This document shows positions 48,336-59,200 of a stretch of 64,000 nt of DNA, one piece after another (within the stretch, counting starts at the first letter, position 1; each line of letters opens with the position of its first letter). The notes below the pieces were generated by a model. The model did no database searches, had not been told where the DNA came from, and was given only the letters and a program-made list of their open reading frames with translations. This DNA is from Craspedostauros australis (lineage: Eukaryota; Bacillariophyta; Bacillariophyceae; Mastogloiales; Achnanthaceae): contig JAMXDE010000052.1 of assembly GCA_026770025.1 (NCBI GenBank), forward strand, positions 186,001-250,000, read 5' to 3'. The translations under genes were made by a program, and so were the position numbers.

Positions 48336-49847
48336 TTACAGGCCAACGCGATCCTTGATGCGCTCGAAGACGGATAGGAATTGCTGCGTACTTCCGGAAC
48401 CATTCACGGTCAGCTCGCCGCTGCGTTCGCCATCCGTGCGGAATTTGCCGCCATTCGTGTCAGGACCATTAAAGGTGAAGAACGGGATGGAATGGATGTC
48501 GTGTTTGCCAACCGTATCGCGGTAGGATTGCCACACGTCTTCGGTGTACTCGTGGGTGTTGTTGAGCATGTGTTCCACATCCGCCACGTCGAGACCAGCT
48601 TCCGCCGCCGCATCGAGGATGGTGTGTCGGCTGTTGGAGGACATGCCGCGTGTGAAATGACGACGCGACAAGGCATCGGCGTAGGCTTCTTGGGATGCGA
48701 ACTTGGCGGCGTACAGCAGCACGCGCTGCGAATCGACGGGGTACCATGAGAAGTCGACGTGGAAATTGAAAGCAATGTCGACCGTCTTGCCGAGGTTGGA
48801 CAGGCCACGCTTGTAGTCCTGTCCGGCAATCACATCCAGCTCGCTGACCTGCTTGCCGCGCGGTTGGCCCAGTTGTTGTGGAGTGATGAGAGCGACCGCC
48901 TCCTTGAGGTTGTCGGCGGTCCAGCGAACGGGCATGCCTTTGGCCATCGAGATTTGGAGCAGAACTTGCAGGATTGCTTTTGCGCTGGACTTCAGGGCGC
49001 TGCCATCGCCATCATTGGCCTCCAACACGGCGCGGAGGCCACCTGGCGTGCGAAGTTGCCTGACTTGTTGATGCCGAAGTCCCATCTGCATCAGGTACTG
49101 CTCGATCTCATCGCCGGCATAGATGTTGAGATCGTCGTCCCATTTCCAGGTGAGATTATCCTCGCGTGTGGATGGAGATTGCCGTCCTCCACGAAAGGAG
49201 AATGGATGTCGCACCACGTTGACTCGCAGCGCGATATCCTTGTACTTCCCATGGAACGCATCGATTGCCGCAGCAATGTTGCGCTTCCCAATATACCCGT
49301 GTGGTCATTGCGTGCAAGTGACGAAGTCGGCCGTCACCATCAACTCCTTCACGCGGCCGTTGGTTGGATACAAGGATCCGTCCAGTAGATTTTCGACGCT
49401 GCGAGGACCGTCCCTGACGATGGCAGCTGAGGTGTCGTCGACATTGGTGGATGCATCGAAGATTGGGCGCAGATCCTGCAACGAGATGGACAGCGTCGTG
49501 TAAGGTTCCTTGAGCTGGCTGGCCAGCTTGGGGAGGCGGCATACGAACAGACCGCTCGCGATGGCCGTTGCTTCATCGCCATCGTTGTTGACGCAGGTCA
49601 TATCGTCCGCAGTTGTGGATGGACGAATGACATGTACAATGGTTTGAGATGGATTGGGATGCTTGGGGAGCAAGTCGGAGATGGTCTGTGTGCTCGCACC
49701 GATCACCTTCGCAGGCATACCTGCCTTCATGTTGATTTGATGTTGAAGCTGCTTGCCTGCGGCGGTGCTCATCGTCATCAGGGTTGTCGTTGCTGCTGCT
49801 GCTACGGTTGCTACCTTGGACAAGGACGAGAAGTTGGGCAGCCTCAT
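48336..49847 (-). CDS. DsbA/FrnE-like thioredoxin-fold protein with in-frame TGA (candidate selenoprotein)
   Basis: Reading from the first ATG (49847), one frame runs to TAA at 48336-48338 with a single TGA at codon 181, giving 503 residues if TGA is Sec. The TGA falls in MVTADFVTCTQ-[TGA]-PHGYIGKRN, the exact place of the CxxC motif after the first beta strand in DsbA/FrnE proteins, making a C-x-x-U motif. Downstream the family pattern continues: VVRHPFSFRGG, DSQRVLLYAAKFASQEAYAD, RRHFTRGMSSNS, DAAAEAGLDVADVEHML, and the cis-Pro strand HSIPFFTFNGP. Residues 1-165 form an extra N-terminal region with a hydrophobic start and no domain I recognise. The activity would be thiol-disulfide exchange. 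Alternatives are a sequencing error or a nonsense allele. The selenoprotein W gene 1.6 kb away on the same strand shows the genome decodes Sec. Confidence 0.75.
49305..49307 (-). other. In-frame TGA, candidate selenocysteine codon
   Basis: TGA follows TGC ACG CAA (C-T-Q). The reading frame and the DsbA/FrnE homology continue unbroken on both sides, and only a few codons separate the flanking motifs, too few for an intron. Confidence 0.7.
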
Positions 49848-51426
49848 TTGGCTCGCAGACACTGTCACGATCGATTGCCTTTTGTTCCTTGGGCTTTTCG
49901 CTCCAAGAGATTTATGACATGAAATCAAAGCGTCGCTCTGTGTGTGCGTCTTCTACTCTGTTGTATCGCTTTCAACGCGATGATTTGGGGGTGCGGTGCT
50001 TGTGTTTGGAATGCCTCGTTGCACTGCTTGTTGTTACAGAAGCCACGCTCGCTGGACGAGCTATCGTAGCGGTGCGGAGAAGGAAGTGGAGCAAGAGACT
50101 TCGAAAGAAGAGAGCGAGAGAGAGACGCGGCGTCTCTCGGGCTGGATGAGGCACGTTTCCCCAATGTGTGTACTCGTCCTCGTACAAGTGTGGATAGGAT
50201 GTAGAGGAAGTTGGGCACTTCTCTGTTTGTCCTCCTCTGACGAGTACAGCTGCAGGTGATGACGGAAAGTAGGACTTTGGATGAGAAGAGAGGCGGTCCC
50301 ACGTTCACGCCATCGTCCCGATGATGCACGCACGTGCCCGTACTTAGTGATGGAAGTCGATTCCTCCTTGTTGTGAGATTGACTTCAAGCGATGTGATCG
50401 CGATGTTGCATCCCAGTCACCATTTTGGTGTCAAAAGTGGTCTCGGAATGGTCTCGATTTGGTCTCAAAGTGGTCTCAGAATGGTCTCAGAATGGTCTCA
50501 AAGTGGTCTCAGAATGGTCTCGATGTGGTCCCGAAGTGGTCCCAAAGTGGTCTCGCGAAATTCTACTTTCTTTTGTATCGAATCTCCTTTGCCAACGTTT
50601 CCGATACGATGACGTCATGCCATCACAGACCTGACAACAAAGAACAGAATAGAACGGTGCAGATCCACCACGCTCCATACCTGCAACGTTGACAACCAAG
50701 GCAACCTTGATCTGGTGCGACTATCACCCGACTCGAAATAGAGTGATAGATCTCGACGGTACTCTGTCAAGCATCATGAGTATCGGAGAGAACGAGCATT
50801 GTTCTGTTGTGATTGAGTTTGGTGTACTGGGCAGGATTATCCTCCTCGTACTATATTTAATTGAATTGAAGATTGACTCCAACTGCTGTGCTCGTTGAGT
50901 CGATGTAAGAGGTGGATGTTGCATTGCGAAATCTGATACTGCTCCATCGGTAACACCCACGGCCTTTCGAGCATACATTTGCATACCGTGACATGGGACC
51001 GCAATTCGTTCATTTATCTCGTGCAGAGATGAACAACCATTTTATTGTCAGATCGAGCAGTGAAGTGAAGAAGTAGATGACATCCAAGCAAGTGCTTGCT
51101 GGGACCTCGCCATCTTCTCCACGCCGCTCCATCGTCATTCCAAACGGTCGCAAATGACGAGCATCAATTGTTGTCTCAAAGCAAATCCCCTCTCTCACCT
51201 GTGATCGTCAAGCGTTGTTTGGAGTGTTCGTGGTACATATTATATGTGCAGTCGCTGCAGTCTGCGTTCGATATCAGTGCGTATGGTTGCATCGATCGTC
51301 CTTGATTTGTCTCGTTCTTTTTGCTTGTTGCATGGTTTGTGTTCATTGCCACGGAAGGAAGGAAAGATAGCATAGCAAAGTCAGCCCTGTCTCTTGCTGC
51401 GGATGCGATCCAACGCCGATCACATT
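49848..51426. other. Gap between the DsbA/FrnE-like gene and the SelW stop
   Basis: No gene was recognised. It contains the 11-bp minisatellite at 50425-50556. The last few hundred bases before 51427 should be the 3' UTR of selenoprotein W and are where a SECIS is expected; none was convincing by eye. Confidence 0.5.
50425..50556 (+). repeat. 11-bp minisatellite, ~12 units (tggtctcagaa-like)
   Basis: Consecutive units of tggtctcNNNN (ggaa, gatt, aaag, agaa, gatg and similar), two with tggtcccNNNN. The unit length is constant at 11 bp apart from one 12-bp first unit. It lies in a gene-poor gap. Confidence 0.9.
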
Positions 51427-51929
51427 TTACATGTCATCTATGTATTCTTGGATCTGATCCACGATGAGCTGGCGTTCCTTTGGTGTTTGTGCACGGCCTT
51501 GACCACCACGCATCTTGGAATGAATGAGCACAGCATCCTGACCGTCCGGTGGATGGATGGTGATTTCGAAGTTTCCAGTGATGCCACGATCTTCCTTGCC
51601 AATCACCTTGATTTTGTTGGCGATGTGAAGCTGCTTCAAGAGGAAGTCCTTCAATGCTCGAAAGTATCTCCCGTAGCCTGAACGATGTTTGCATCAAGTG
51701 CGTGTGATGCCGTGGCATGTGCGTGTCGGTTCGAAAAGAAAGGGGATATCATGAGTGACAATGAATGATGCAAGTCAGGGACAACTCCTCAATACGAGGT
51801 TGCTCTCGCAATGACGGCCTGCCGCGCCAGAGCATCCTGTCATTGCAGCTCCAGCAAACACGAATGCGGAGCGCCATGATACGCACCTCACCCGCCACAG
51901 TACCGAACTTGAACGATGATCTTGCCCAT
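51427..51929 (-). CDS. SelW: Selenoprotein W (Rdx family), two exons with Sec
   Basis: Exon 1 is 51887-51929 and exon 2 is 51427-51677; the 209 nt phase-1 intron starts GTGCGT and ends TTCAG. The product is 97 aa: MGKIIVQVRYCGG-U-GYGRYFRALKD, then GITGNFEITIH, LIHSKMRGGQGRAQTP, and a C-terminal helix. Selenocysteine is codon 14 (TGA, 51888-51890), forming the C-x-x-U redox motif of SelW after the first beta strand. The intron begins one base into the next codon (Gly). The length and the LIHSK signature match the SelW/Rdx family. These are small thioredoxin-like-fold proteins, thought to take part in glutathione/thioredoxin-linked redox reactions. The TGA makes the gene easy to miss, since a normal reading ends after 13 residues. 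The SECIS was not identified by eye. Confidence 0.92.
51888..51890 (-). other. Selenocysteine codon (TGA) of SelW
   Basis: The TGA sits between TGT GGC GGG and a split glycine codon, giving C-G-G-U-G, the SelW active-site motif. Confidence 0.9.
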
Positions 51930-52326
51930 GATGTTGCTTTTGCTGTTGCTGTGTTCAATTTTCTGATTTTATGATTGTGGGAACAACAATCGATGGATGG
52001 CGTCCATTCTTTCCCCGCTCATTTCGGAGATGGGTTTTCTCGTCGCTTGTCTGTGTGTGTTGGTTTGGGATGGTCGTGCCGCTCGTGACGACGTTCTTCG
52101 AAGGACTTGGAAGAGCAAGCATGGTGTTGCGGTGAATTACATATAATACTTAAATACCCGCAATAGTTCCAGAGATTGCCAAATTCTCCAGACAACTCGT
52201 TCAACGCCGAAAGGGGTTGAGTTGCACGCCTTTAGCTACCTACCCCTTGATCGTGCTGCAACCATAGATGCGCAACCAACAATCACGATCACACCAAAGT
52301 CCCACAATTGTTCTAACTCAAATATT
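51930..52326. other. Gap between SelW and the next minus-strand gene
   Basis: Probably the SelW promoter and 5' UTR; nothing else was recognised. Confidence 0.5.
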
Positions 52327-54951
52327 CTATTGCTTCTTCCCCAGCGATTTGCGTAAATTCCCCATGATGCCCTTCCACCCCTTCTTGTTACTGTTGCTCT
52401 TCGTCCGCGGCGCCGCGCGCAAACTCGATGATTCTTCGACGATAAGGGCGGGCATCGACATTGGCTTGGACGGCACGACATCGGTCGATCGCACGGCTGG
52501 CTTCGTCGATGGCGCGGCACGGAACGACGTCCAGAGCTTGTTGGATTTGGTCTTTGGCGAGACGGCCAGCGATGGTTTCTTGTAATGCGCGTTATCGATG
52601 ATGTTGCCCGGCGGATCCGGCGCGTAATTGACGCTGCTGGACAGTTCCGAAATGACGGAGGTCTCCTCTCTGGACATGGAGGTGGTGGGATCCTCGCTGT
52701 GTTTCGAGACGGTATTGGGCGAGGTCGTGAGAGTCTTCTTCCTCGAGGTGTCCCAGTTATCCGGCGTTGACGATTGTGGTGGCGGCGGCGGCGCTGCCCC
52801 CCAACTGACAGATGTGGAGACGTGCTGCGAGGTGGAGAGACGCTCGCTCTTTGGCTTGCGCGTCGACGATCGATGGTGGTCCGATTTGGTATTCAACCCA
52901 CGCGACGAGGACCACTTGCTGGTTGATTTGGAGGAGCGCTTGCTGGACGATGACTTCCTGGATCGTTTGGACGAGGCGCTGATCTTGGAGGCTGCCGTGT
53001 GGGTCGTCGCACCCATGTCCTGGTTGGTATCGATCTCGTTCAATCCCTGCTTCGGTTGATCTGCCTTGGTGGACGGGACGGGAAGCGGATCGAGACCATC
53101 GTCGATTGACTTGCGACGCCGCGGCGGTGACTCCTTGGGTGGCGGTGACTCCTTGGAAGCTTCGCGACGATGTTCGATGCTGGCGCTGCGAGCCCGAGAG
53201 CGTCTGCGACCCGATCGCTTTGATTTGGAGGAAGCCTCATCTCCCGAGCGACGCTTGGAAACGCTGGCGGAGCGGGAACGTCGGTGCTTCTTGGACGATT
53301 TGTTGTGGAAGTTGGATGACGTCTTTGGTGGCTTGGAATCCTTCTTCTTGGATGATTTCTTTCGGGCGATTGCAGTCGGTGATAGGGCCGATGGTTGTTG
53401 GTTTGGAGGAGCAGGTGGCGTTGGGAGTTGCGGAAGAGGTGGTGGTGGTGGCACTGCTGCTGGTGGTGCCTGTTGTTGTTGTTGCTGATGCTGCTGCTTC
53501 TCCGGTGAAGGCCAAAGGGGCGGCGATTGCGATCGCGTGACAATCTTGGGAGCTGGTGGATCGCTGGATGGCGAAGTGACAATAGCGGCATCGTCGAGCG
53601 ACTCAACAGGCGGCAGAAGATGGGCGGGCGGTTCCTTGGACTTGCTGCGATGCTTGCGACTGCGCCTGCCTCCAGATGACGCATCGCTCTCATCGTTCTT
53701 GTGCTTCTTCTTGTTCTTTTTGGAGGACGGCTTCGATGTCGGCAAGGCCATCATGGACACCGGCTTGGACGGGACATCGTCCTTCTTCTTGCTCTTCTTG
53801 GCCTTGCGCTTCTTGCGTTTGGAAGTGCCGCGCTTGGAACCGAGCAGATCGCTGTCGCTCGATGGCTTGCGCCGCACGACTTCGTCATCAACCTTGACGA
53901 AGACCTCCTCGTCCGATTTGTAGGAATCGTGCGTCGTCGTGGCTCTCAGTTCATCCTCATTGTCGTCGCTGGAATGCCGTCGTTGCTGTTGCTGTTGCAG
54001 TCGTTTGTCAGGGTTGGAATCGACGCTGTCGCTGGAGGCAGGCACCGTGGCATCGTTGTCCTTCGACCGATTGCCGCTGGGTTTGGATGACGCCTTCTTC
54101 TTCGTGGCCGGCCGCTTCTTCTTGACATCGTCCGCTTGCTGCTGCTGCTGCTGTTCGACGGAACGCTTGGCCGCTTCGAGAACCTCATCGGTCGACGAAT
54201 GATGACGTTGCAAACCGCGCTTGGTGCGCCGGTTGTGCTTGCCACCGCTGTTGCTCCTGGATCGCTTGTGCTTATGCTTGCTCTTCTTGGTGCGCGCCTT
54301 CGCCGTGCGTCGCTGCGACAGATCGAGCGGCACGAGACCGGCCAGCTTCATGGCGTTGAACTGGACGCTCTCGTGGAAGGTGAGGGGGCTCACGGAGCGG
54401 TCCGATTTCGTCGGCAGGATGAGTTCGAAGGAGGACGAGCTGTGGCATGATTCCTCTTCGTCTGCCGCTGCGGGGTCAGCTGCGTCATCGCCTTCCACCA
54501 GCTCCATGAAGTACTCCTCGCCGTCCTCTTCGAAGTGATCGTCGACCACCTCTTCATCTTCATCCTCGCTGAGATCCTTGCCAATGCGGTTGGGATCGAG
54601 CGGTTCCAGGAACAGCCGCGAGTGGATCGTCGCGTTCTTCTCGTTGCTGCTGTGCTTGCTTTGGTTGGCGTTGCTGTTGATGCTGCTGTCATCATCGTTG
54701 TCATTGCCATCATTGTCATTGTCATCATTGCCATTGTCGCCATCATTGTCATCATCCATCGACCGCGATTGCCGCAGCGGCACGAAGTCCGTACTGTTGA
54801 AGATCTCGCTATCGCCCCCATTGTCCCAACTGCGTGACATGTTGCGTCCATACACCATGTTGCACATCTCGGGATCCAACGTCGCGTCGCTCTGTCGGGT
54901 GTTGCGAAAGGCCGCCGCCAGATTCGTCGCAGGTGATGACACCGTCGTCAT
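52327..54951 (-). CDS. Large basic low-complexity protein (paralogue 1)
   Basis: 874 aa from ATG 54951, with no catalytic domain recognised. An acidic N-terminus (DDDNDGDNGNDDNDND, SEDEDEEVVDDHFEEDGEEY) is followed by FELILPTKSDRSVSPLTFHE-SV, then a very long Lys/Arg/Ser-rich region (KKSKHKHKRSRSNSGG and similar) with poly-Gln, poly-Pro and Ser-Lys-Ser repeats. The C-terminus is NKKGWKGIMGNLRKSLGKKQ. It shares with the 60348-62333 product a SPL-x(2)-(H/K)ESV block, the K/R/S-rich body and Trp-Lys-Gly-containing basic segments, so the two are distant paralogues. Composition suggests a disordered, possibly nucleic-acid or membrane-surface binding protein; this is inference only. It points away from the fusion gene that follows. 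Confidence 0.75.
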   Translation of the reverse strand: MTTVSSPATNLAAAFRNTRQSDATLDPEMCNMVYGRNMSRSWDNGGDSEIFNSTDFVPLRQSRSMDDDNDGDNGNDDNDNDGNDNDDDSSINSNANQSKHSSNEKNATIHSRLFLEPLDPNRIGKDLSEDEDEEVVDDHFEEDGEEYFMELVEGDDAADPAAADEEESCHSSSSFELILPTKSDRSVSPLTFHESVQFNAMKLAGLVPLDLSQRRTAKARTKKSKHKHKRSRSNSGGKHNRRTKRGLQRHHSSTDEVLEAAKRSVEQQQQQQADDVKKKRPATKKKASSKPSGNRSKDNDATVPASSDSVDSNPDKRLQQQQQRRHSSDDNEDELRATTTHDSYKSDEEVFVKVDDEVVRRKPSSDSDLLGSKRGTSKRKKRKAKKSKKKDDVPSKPVSMMALPTSKPSSKKNKKKHKNDESDASSGGRRSRKHRSKSKEPPAHLLPPVESLDDAAIVTSPSSDPPAPKIVTRSQSPPLWPSPEKQQHQQQQQQAPPAAVPPPPPLPQLPTPPAPPNQQPSALSPTAIARKKSSKKKDSKPPKTSSNFHNKSSKKHRRSRSASVSKRRSGDEASSKSKRSGRRRSRARSASIEHRREASKESPPPKESPPRRRKSIDDGLDPLPVPSTKADQPKQGLNEIDTNQDMGATTHTAASKISASSKRSRKSSSSKRSSKSTSKWSSSRGLNTKSDHHRSSTRKPKSERLSTSQHVSTSVSWGAAPPPPPQSSTPDNWDTSRKKTLTTSPNTVSKHSEDPTTSMSREETSVISELSSSVNYAPDPPGNIIDNAHYKKPSLAVSPKTKSNKLWTSFRAAPSTKPAVRSTDVVPSKPMSMPALIVEESSSLRAAPRTKSNSNKKGWKGIMGNLRKSLGKKQ

Positions 54952-56229
54952 CTTGCTGTCGCCTTTTTTCTTGGCGGTGTTCTCTCTTGGTGATGTTCTC
55001 TCTTGGTCTATGAGTGTGTGTTGCGCCGTTGCAGTTACCAGTACTCTCTATTCTATTGCCACCACAGTGTTGTGATCGATTGTGTCGTGAAACAGCTTGG
55101 AGGTAAAATGCCTTCGATGCAGATGATGGTGACAGGTGAAGGGGTCTTCGGGAGCAGTCTCAACTGTGATGGGTCGTGTACGTAGTCGTATTGAACCAAC
55201 AAGTCAACCAACAAATGGTGATGTTGTCTCTTGTTGATGATGGTGCCTGTGCTGTTGTTGTCATCGACGTTCGTTTCCCCTTGGATTTTCACGAACAGAG
55301 CGTTATCCTTCCTTGCGTGCAGGCATGCCCACAAACAAACAAGGCACAACAACAACGAGAACAAACAAGATGACTGGAAGGACGCTTCGACTTTGAGTTG
55401 TCGCGACATTGCGCGCCACGTAGCGGGCGTCTACCACGCGCAATACATCGTTAATTGTTGCTGACAACATCGTGTGATTCGTATGTCGCGAATGACATGC
55501 GCGAGAAACGGAATGTGCCGTCTTGACCTCACGCCCAACAATTTTTCAAAAGTTTGTCTCCATCATTGGAATTACTTAGCCTAGTGCCTATCAACATTTA
55601 ATGTATGGTTCTTTTCGAGAAACGGAACAGATTTTACGGACTATTCGGCTTATCTCATGGATCACTTTTCAATATCCCGGCCCAATCGAAATCATCATTG
55701 AGTCTGGTGAATCGCTCTGGGGAAGCTCAATTTTTGGCGACCAATGAGAAACATTCAATACGGATGCATGTACAGACGCGTCGTTGTCAGATTCCATGGT
55801 ATCTTTCTGATTGACAGGATCCAAAAACAGTTCTATCGATCCATTCGATCCAAACGCATACGTCAGCCAACACAGATTTGTTCCAAGTTGGCGTCCACTC
55901 AGCACACATCATCATCACGTCTGGCGTCGTGGTGCACAACGTATCTGCAGAGCGACAACGATTGGAATGATTTGTTCCTTCCTTCTGATTGATGGTGTGT
56001 GGAGTCGTGTGCGAACTCGTCTGCGTTGGAGATGGATCCGTGGAGATGCATCAGCGGAAATAATGTAACATGGGCGCTAACCAAGTGAAGGACGTTGGAA
56101 TGACATCAACAGCAGCATTTGGACCGCAGGGTTTGGGGCAAAATCCTCGTACCATCTCCTTCCATTGCTGACAAATCGAACTCCGGAGACTCCACGACCT
56201 CTACCAACAGAGGCAAACCATCGTTCGCC
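54952..56229. other. Divergent intergenic region before the fusion gene
   Basis: Holds the promoters of two divergent genes. A minus-strand frame at 55053-55409 starts with ATG and has a hydrophobic segment (SCLFSLLLCLVCLWACL), so it could encode a small signal-anchored protein. There is no homology support, so it is left unannotated as a gene. Confidence 0.45.
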
Positions 56230-59200
56230 ATGACGGAATACAAGAAGCAACGGCACGACGTGCAACCGCCGCGTTCCAAATGCGATGCATCGCCCGTCGC
56301 GCACGTGGATCCCATCGTCCGAGCCGTCAACACCATCATTTACGGCGTCGTCGTGCATTGCGCGACGCTCCATTTCATCGCACCATCCCCTGCGAACACG
56401 TGCGAGCTCGATGCACACGCGTTTTGGCCCATCACGTTGCTGCTCCTGCATGAGTACTGGGTCTACCTGCAGCATTCCAACGTCTTGGGCAATCCGCTGT
56501 GCCAACGTCTGGATCGGCAGTACGGGATCGCGCTCTTGCGGTCCAACCAGCACTGGGCCATCGCAGGGACTCTGTCGGCCTACTGGTGCCGCGAGATGCT
56601 CTCCATGTTCCTCTGCCTGCCATTCCTGGCATCGTCCGACAGCGCCATCTCCAAGTACCTCATCCTCTACTCCTTGATCTACCACACCATCAAGAGCCGC
56701 GGCGTCAGGAAGGATGCGTACCAACGCCATTCCACGACATTCGGCATCATGCGCCAGGTCATCGACAAGTTCTACCATCATTCCAACACGGAGACGACCG
56801 TCACCTTCGTTCGCTTGTTCCTGCAAGGATCGGACACCTTCATCCACGCCATGATCCTCAAGGATCTGCTTCTGCGATACGACGCAACCGCATTGCCCCT
56901 CGTCACGTCCAGCATGAGCCAGCTCTTCATCGTTTGGGTCTTGCACGCCGCCATGAATCAATACTTCCGTTGCAGCACAGCGACGCTCATGGTCCAAGGT
57001 TGGAACGCCATCACGGCGCACACATCGACCATGACGACGGCCTTGGACGATATCAGCGCCGCCTCCACGTGCGACACGCGCAGCGACGCCTCCATCTCGT
57101 CGACAGATTCCGACGACGACGAATTCATCGTGCGCGTTCTGCTGCGGCCAGGACGTGTCTCCAACAAATTGAAAGGACATCAAGGTGCAGCTTCGGGCGG
57201 TGTCGACACGGCCGTGCGCATTGAGACGATCCTCACCATCGTGGCCACCGTTCATATCGTGGGTTTGGGTGATGTTCCGTTGCGCGGATTGTTGATGCGG
57301 CATGCTGGATCCATGCACAACGTCGTGTTGGCAATTCCATTCGCGTGGTTGCTGTACAACATCCTGTATTCCGTCACGTACGTCGCGCTGCGATCGGACT
57401 ATTCTCGTGGTGGCAAGTCGTCCAACCGCAGCAGCAGCAGCAGATCGTTGCTCAGTCCAAGTCGAAAGCTGTCCATCATCACTGCGATAGATGTCCTCGT
57501 TTTGACCACGATGATAACAACGCCAACAACAACGACTACGTTGTCGTTGACACCAATGTCGGACGACGGCACCACAGCCCTCCACCGCATGCGCTTGCTG
57601 CTGGCCGCAGGACTCGTCGCCAAATCTTTCCTCAAGGCGTCCAAGTGGCAAGCACCCAAGGCGTTTTGGATTGCATTCAATTTCACCGAGATGGCAGCAA
57701 AGCTGGTGCTGTGTCGGTGGTTGCCACGACAGCAGCAGTTGGACAAGCAGCATCAGGATGCATTCGCCCTGATCGGTGCCATCGTTTGCATGGTGCATTT
57801 CGTGCACACGTTGAGCTACACGTCGTCATCTTCGGCGGTGGCAACGTTCAAACCGTCATCGGAAGCAAGCAGCAGCAGCAGCAAGGGCAACACCAAGGCT
57901 CCGGATATGGTGTTCCTCGGTCACCCTGCCGAACTGGGCGATTGCTGGGCGTTGTGGTTGATTCCGTACGCGCTGGATACACGCTGGAAGCAGCCGTGGT
58001 GGTCCATCGTCCTTTGGCCAGTCCACTGGGCCATCGGGTACTACACGTGCAACTACCGACGCAAGCTATTCGGCGATGGTGCATCCTTCTTCAACTGCGA
58101 CGATGTGCGGTACGAGACGGTGCATGCGCAAACCTGGACGGCGGCCCACTTCGGACGGCATTTCTTCACATCCAAGAGAGCCGTGCAGGCCAACATTGAA
58201 GCGACCGCGCGGCATGCCAACGATACGGGCGTCAAGGTGCTGTGCCTCGGTGCGCTCAACAAGGCCGAGAGCATCAACGGTGGTGGCGTGGGCGTCGTGC
58301 GCGCATTGGGACCCAAGCGCAAGGTCTCCATCATCCATGGCAATCACCTGACAGCTGCCGCCGTCGTGGAGACGACGCATCAGGTCTTCGGATCGATCCA
58401 TGAGCCGACGAATGCGGAACGCCGTGTCAAGCTCTTCCTCACGGGCGCCAGTTCCAAGGTCGGTTGGGCCGTCGCACGTGCTCTCAAAGACAAGTACGGC
58501 TACGATGTCCTGTGCCACAGCACCGACCAATCCCGGCGCGATATCTTCGAGAAGAACGGATTCGCTGCCGCATCCACCCTCGAGGAGGGCATGGCATTCA
58601 GCAAATACTGGATCGTGGGCAAGTACGATCAGCAAGTCGCCAACCTCATCCCGCACGGCGCTGTGGCCATCGTCTTCGCCGTGCCGCATCCACTGCACAC
58701 GCGTCATGATGTTCGCGTCATCGAAGCGGGCACCATGCACATCGACCTCAGCCGGTTGGATCGACCGCGGCGATTCACTAACAAACTGAAGGAGGAGGAG
58801 ATGTTTGCATGCCACGCCGCAGGTATCGTCGCGGCCGATCGGCTAAAGAAGAAACGATATTTGGACGAGAACGGTCGAGTCGACGAGGTGGGGCCGGTTG
58901 ATCCCGTGGTCATGGAGACCTGGTTGGAGGATGCCAAACGGATGGGATTCCGCGTCCCAGCATTCGAGCCGCTGACCCGACAGCAGCAACAGCCCACGTC
59001 TCAGGATAATCCTCCCATCGTCGTCATCGGCGCAGGACCAAGCGGATTGGCGGCCGCTGCTTGCATCAAGCGTCACTGCAGCAGCAACAGCAACGACAAG
59101 ATTGGTGATGGCATCGCATCGAAGCCCAACATCGTCATCCTGGAATCCCGCATGGAAGGCTTTGGATCTTGGGATCAGCACTTTTCCGGCTTGGTCGTCA

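Noticed and set aside
47863-48525. Plus-strand 220-codon frame over the 3' end of the DsbA/FrnE gene
   Set aside because: Antisense to conserved coding sequence and its 3' UTR, with no homology.
49230-49330. An intron removing the TGA in the DsbA/FrnE-like gene
   Set aside because: Conserved residues lie within a few codons on both sides in the same frame, leaving only ~18 nt, too short for a spliceosomal intron.
55053-55409. 118-codon minus-strand frame with a signal-anchor-like segment
   Set aside because: It has an ATG and one hydrophobic stretch but no homology or other support; recorded only in the gap description.
56077-57807. 576-codon minus-strand frame opposite the fusion gene
   Set aside because: Composition (Arg/Gln/His/Val rich, no motif) is typical of the antisense of a GC-rich coding frame; the plus strand has strong domain evidence.
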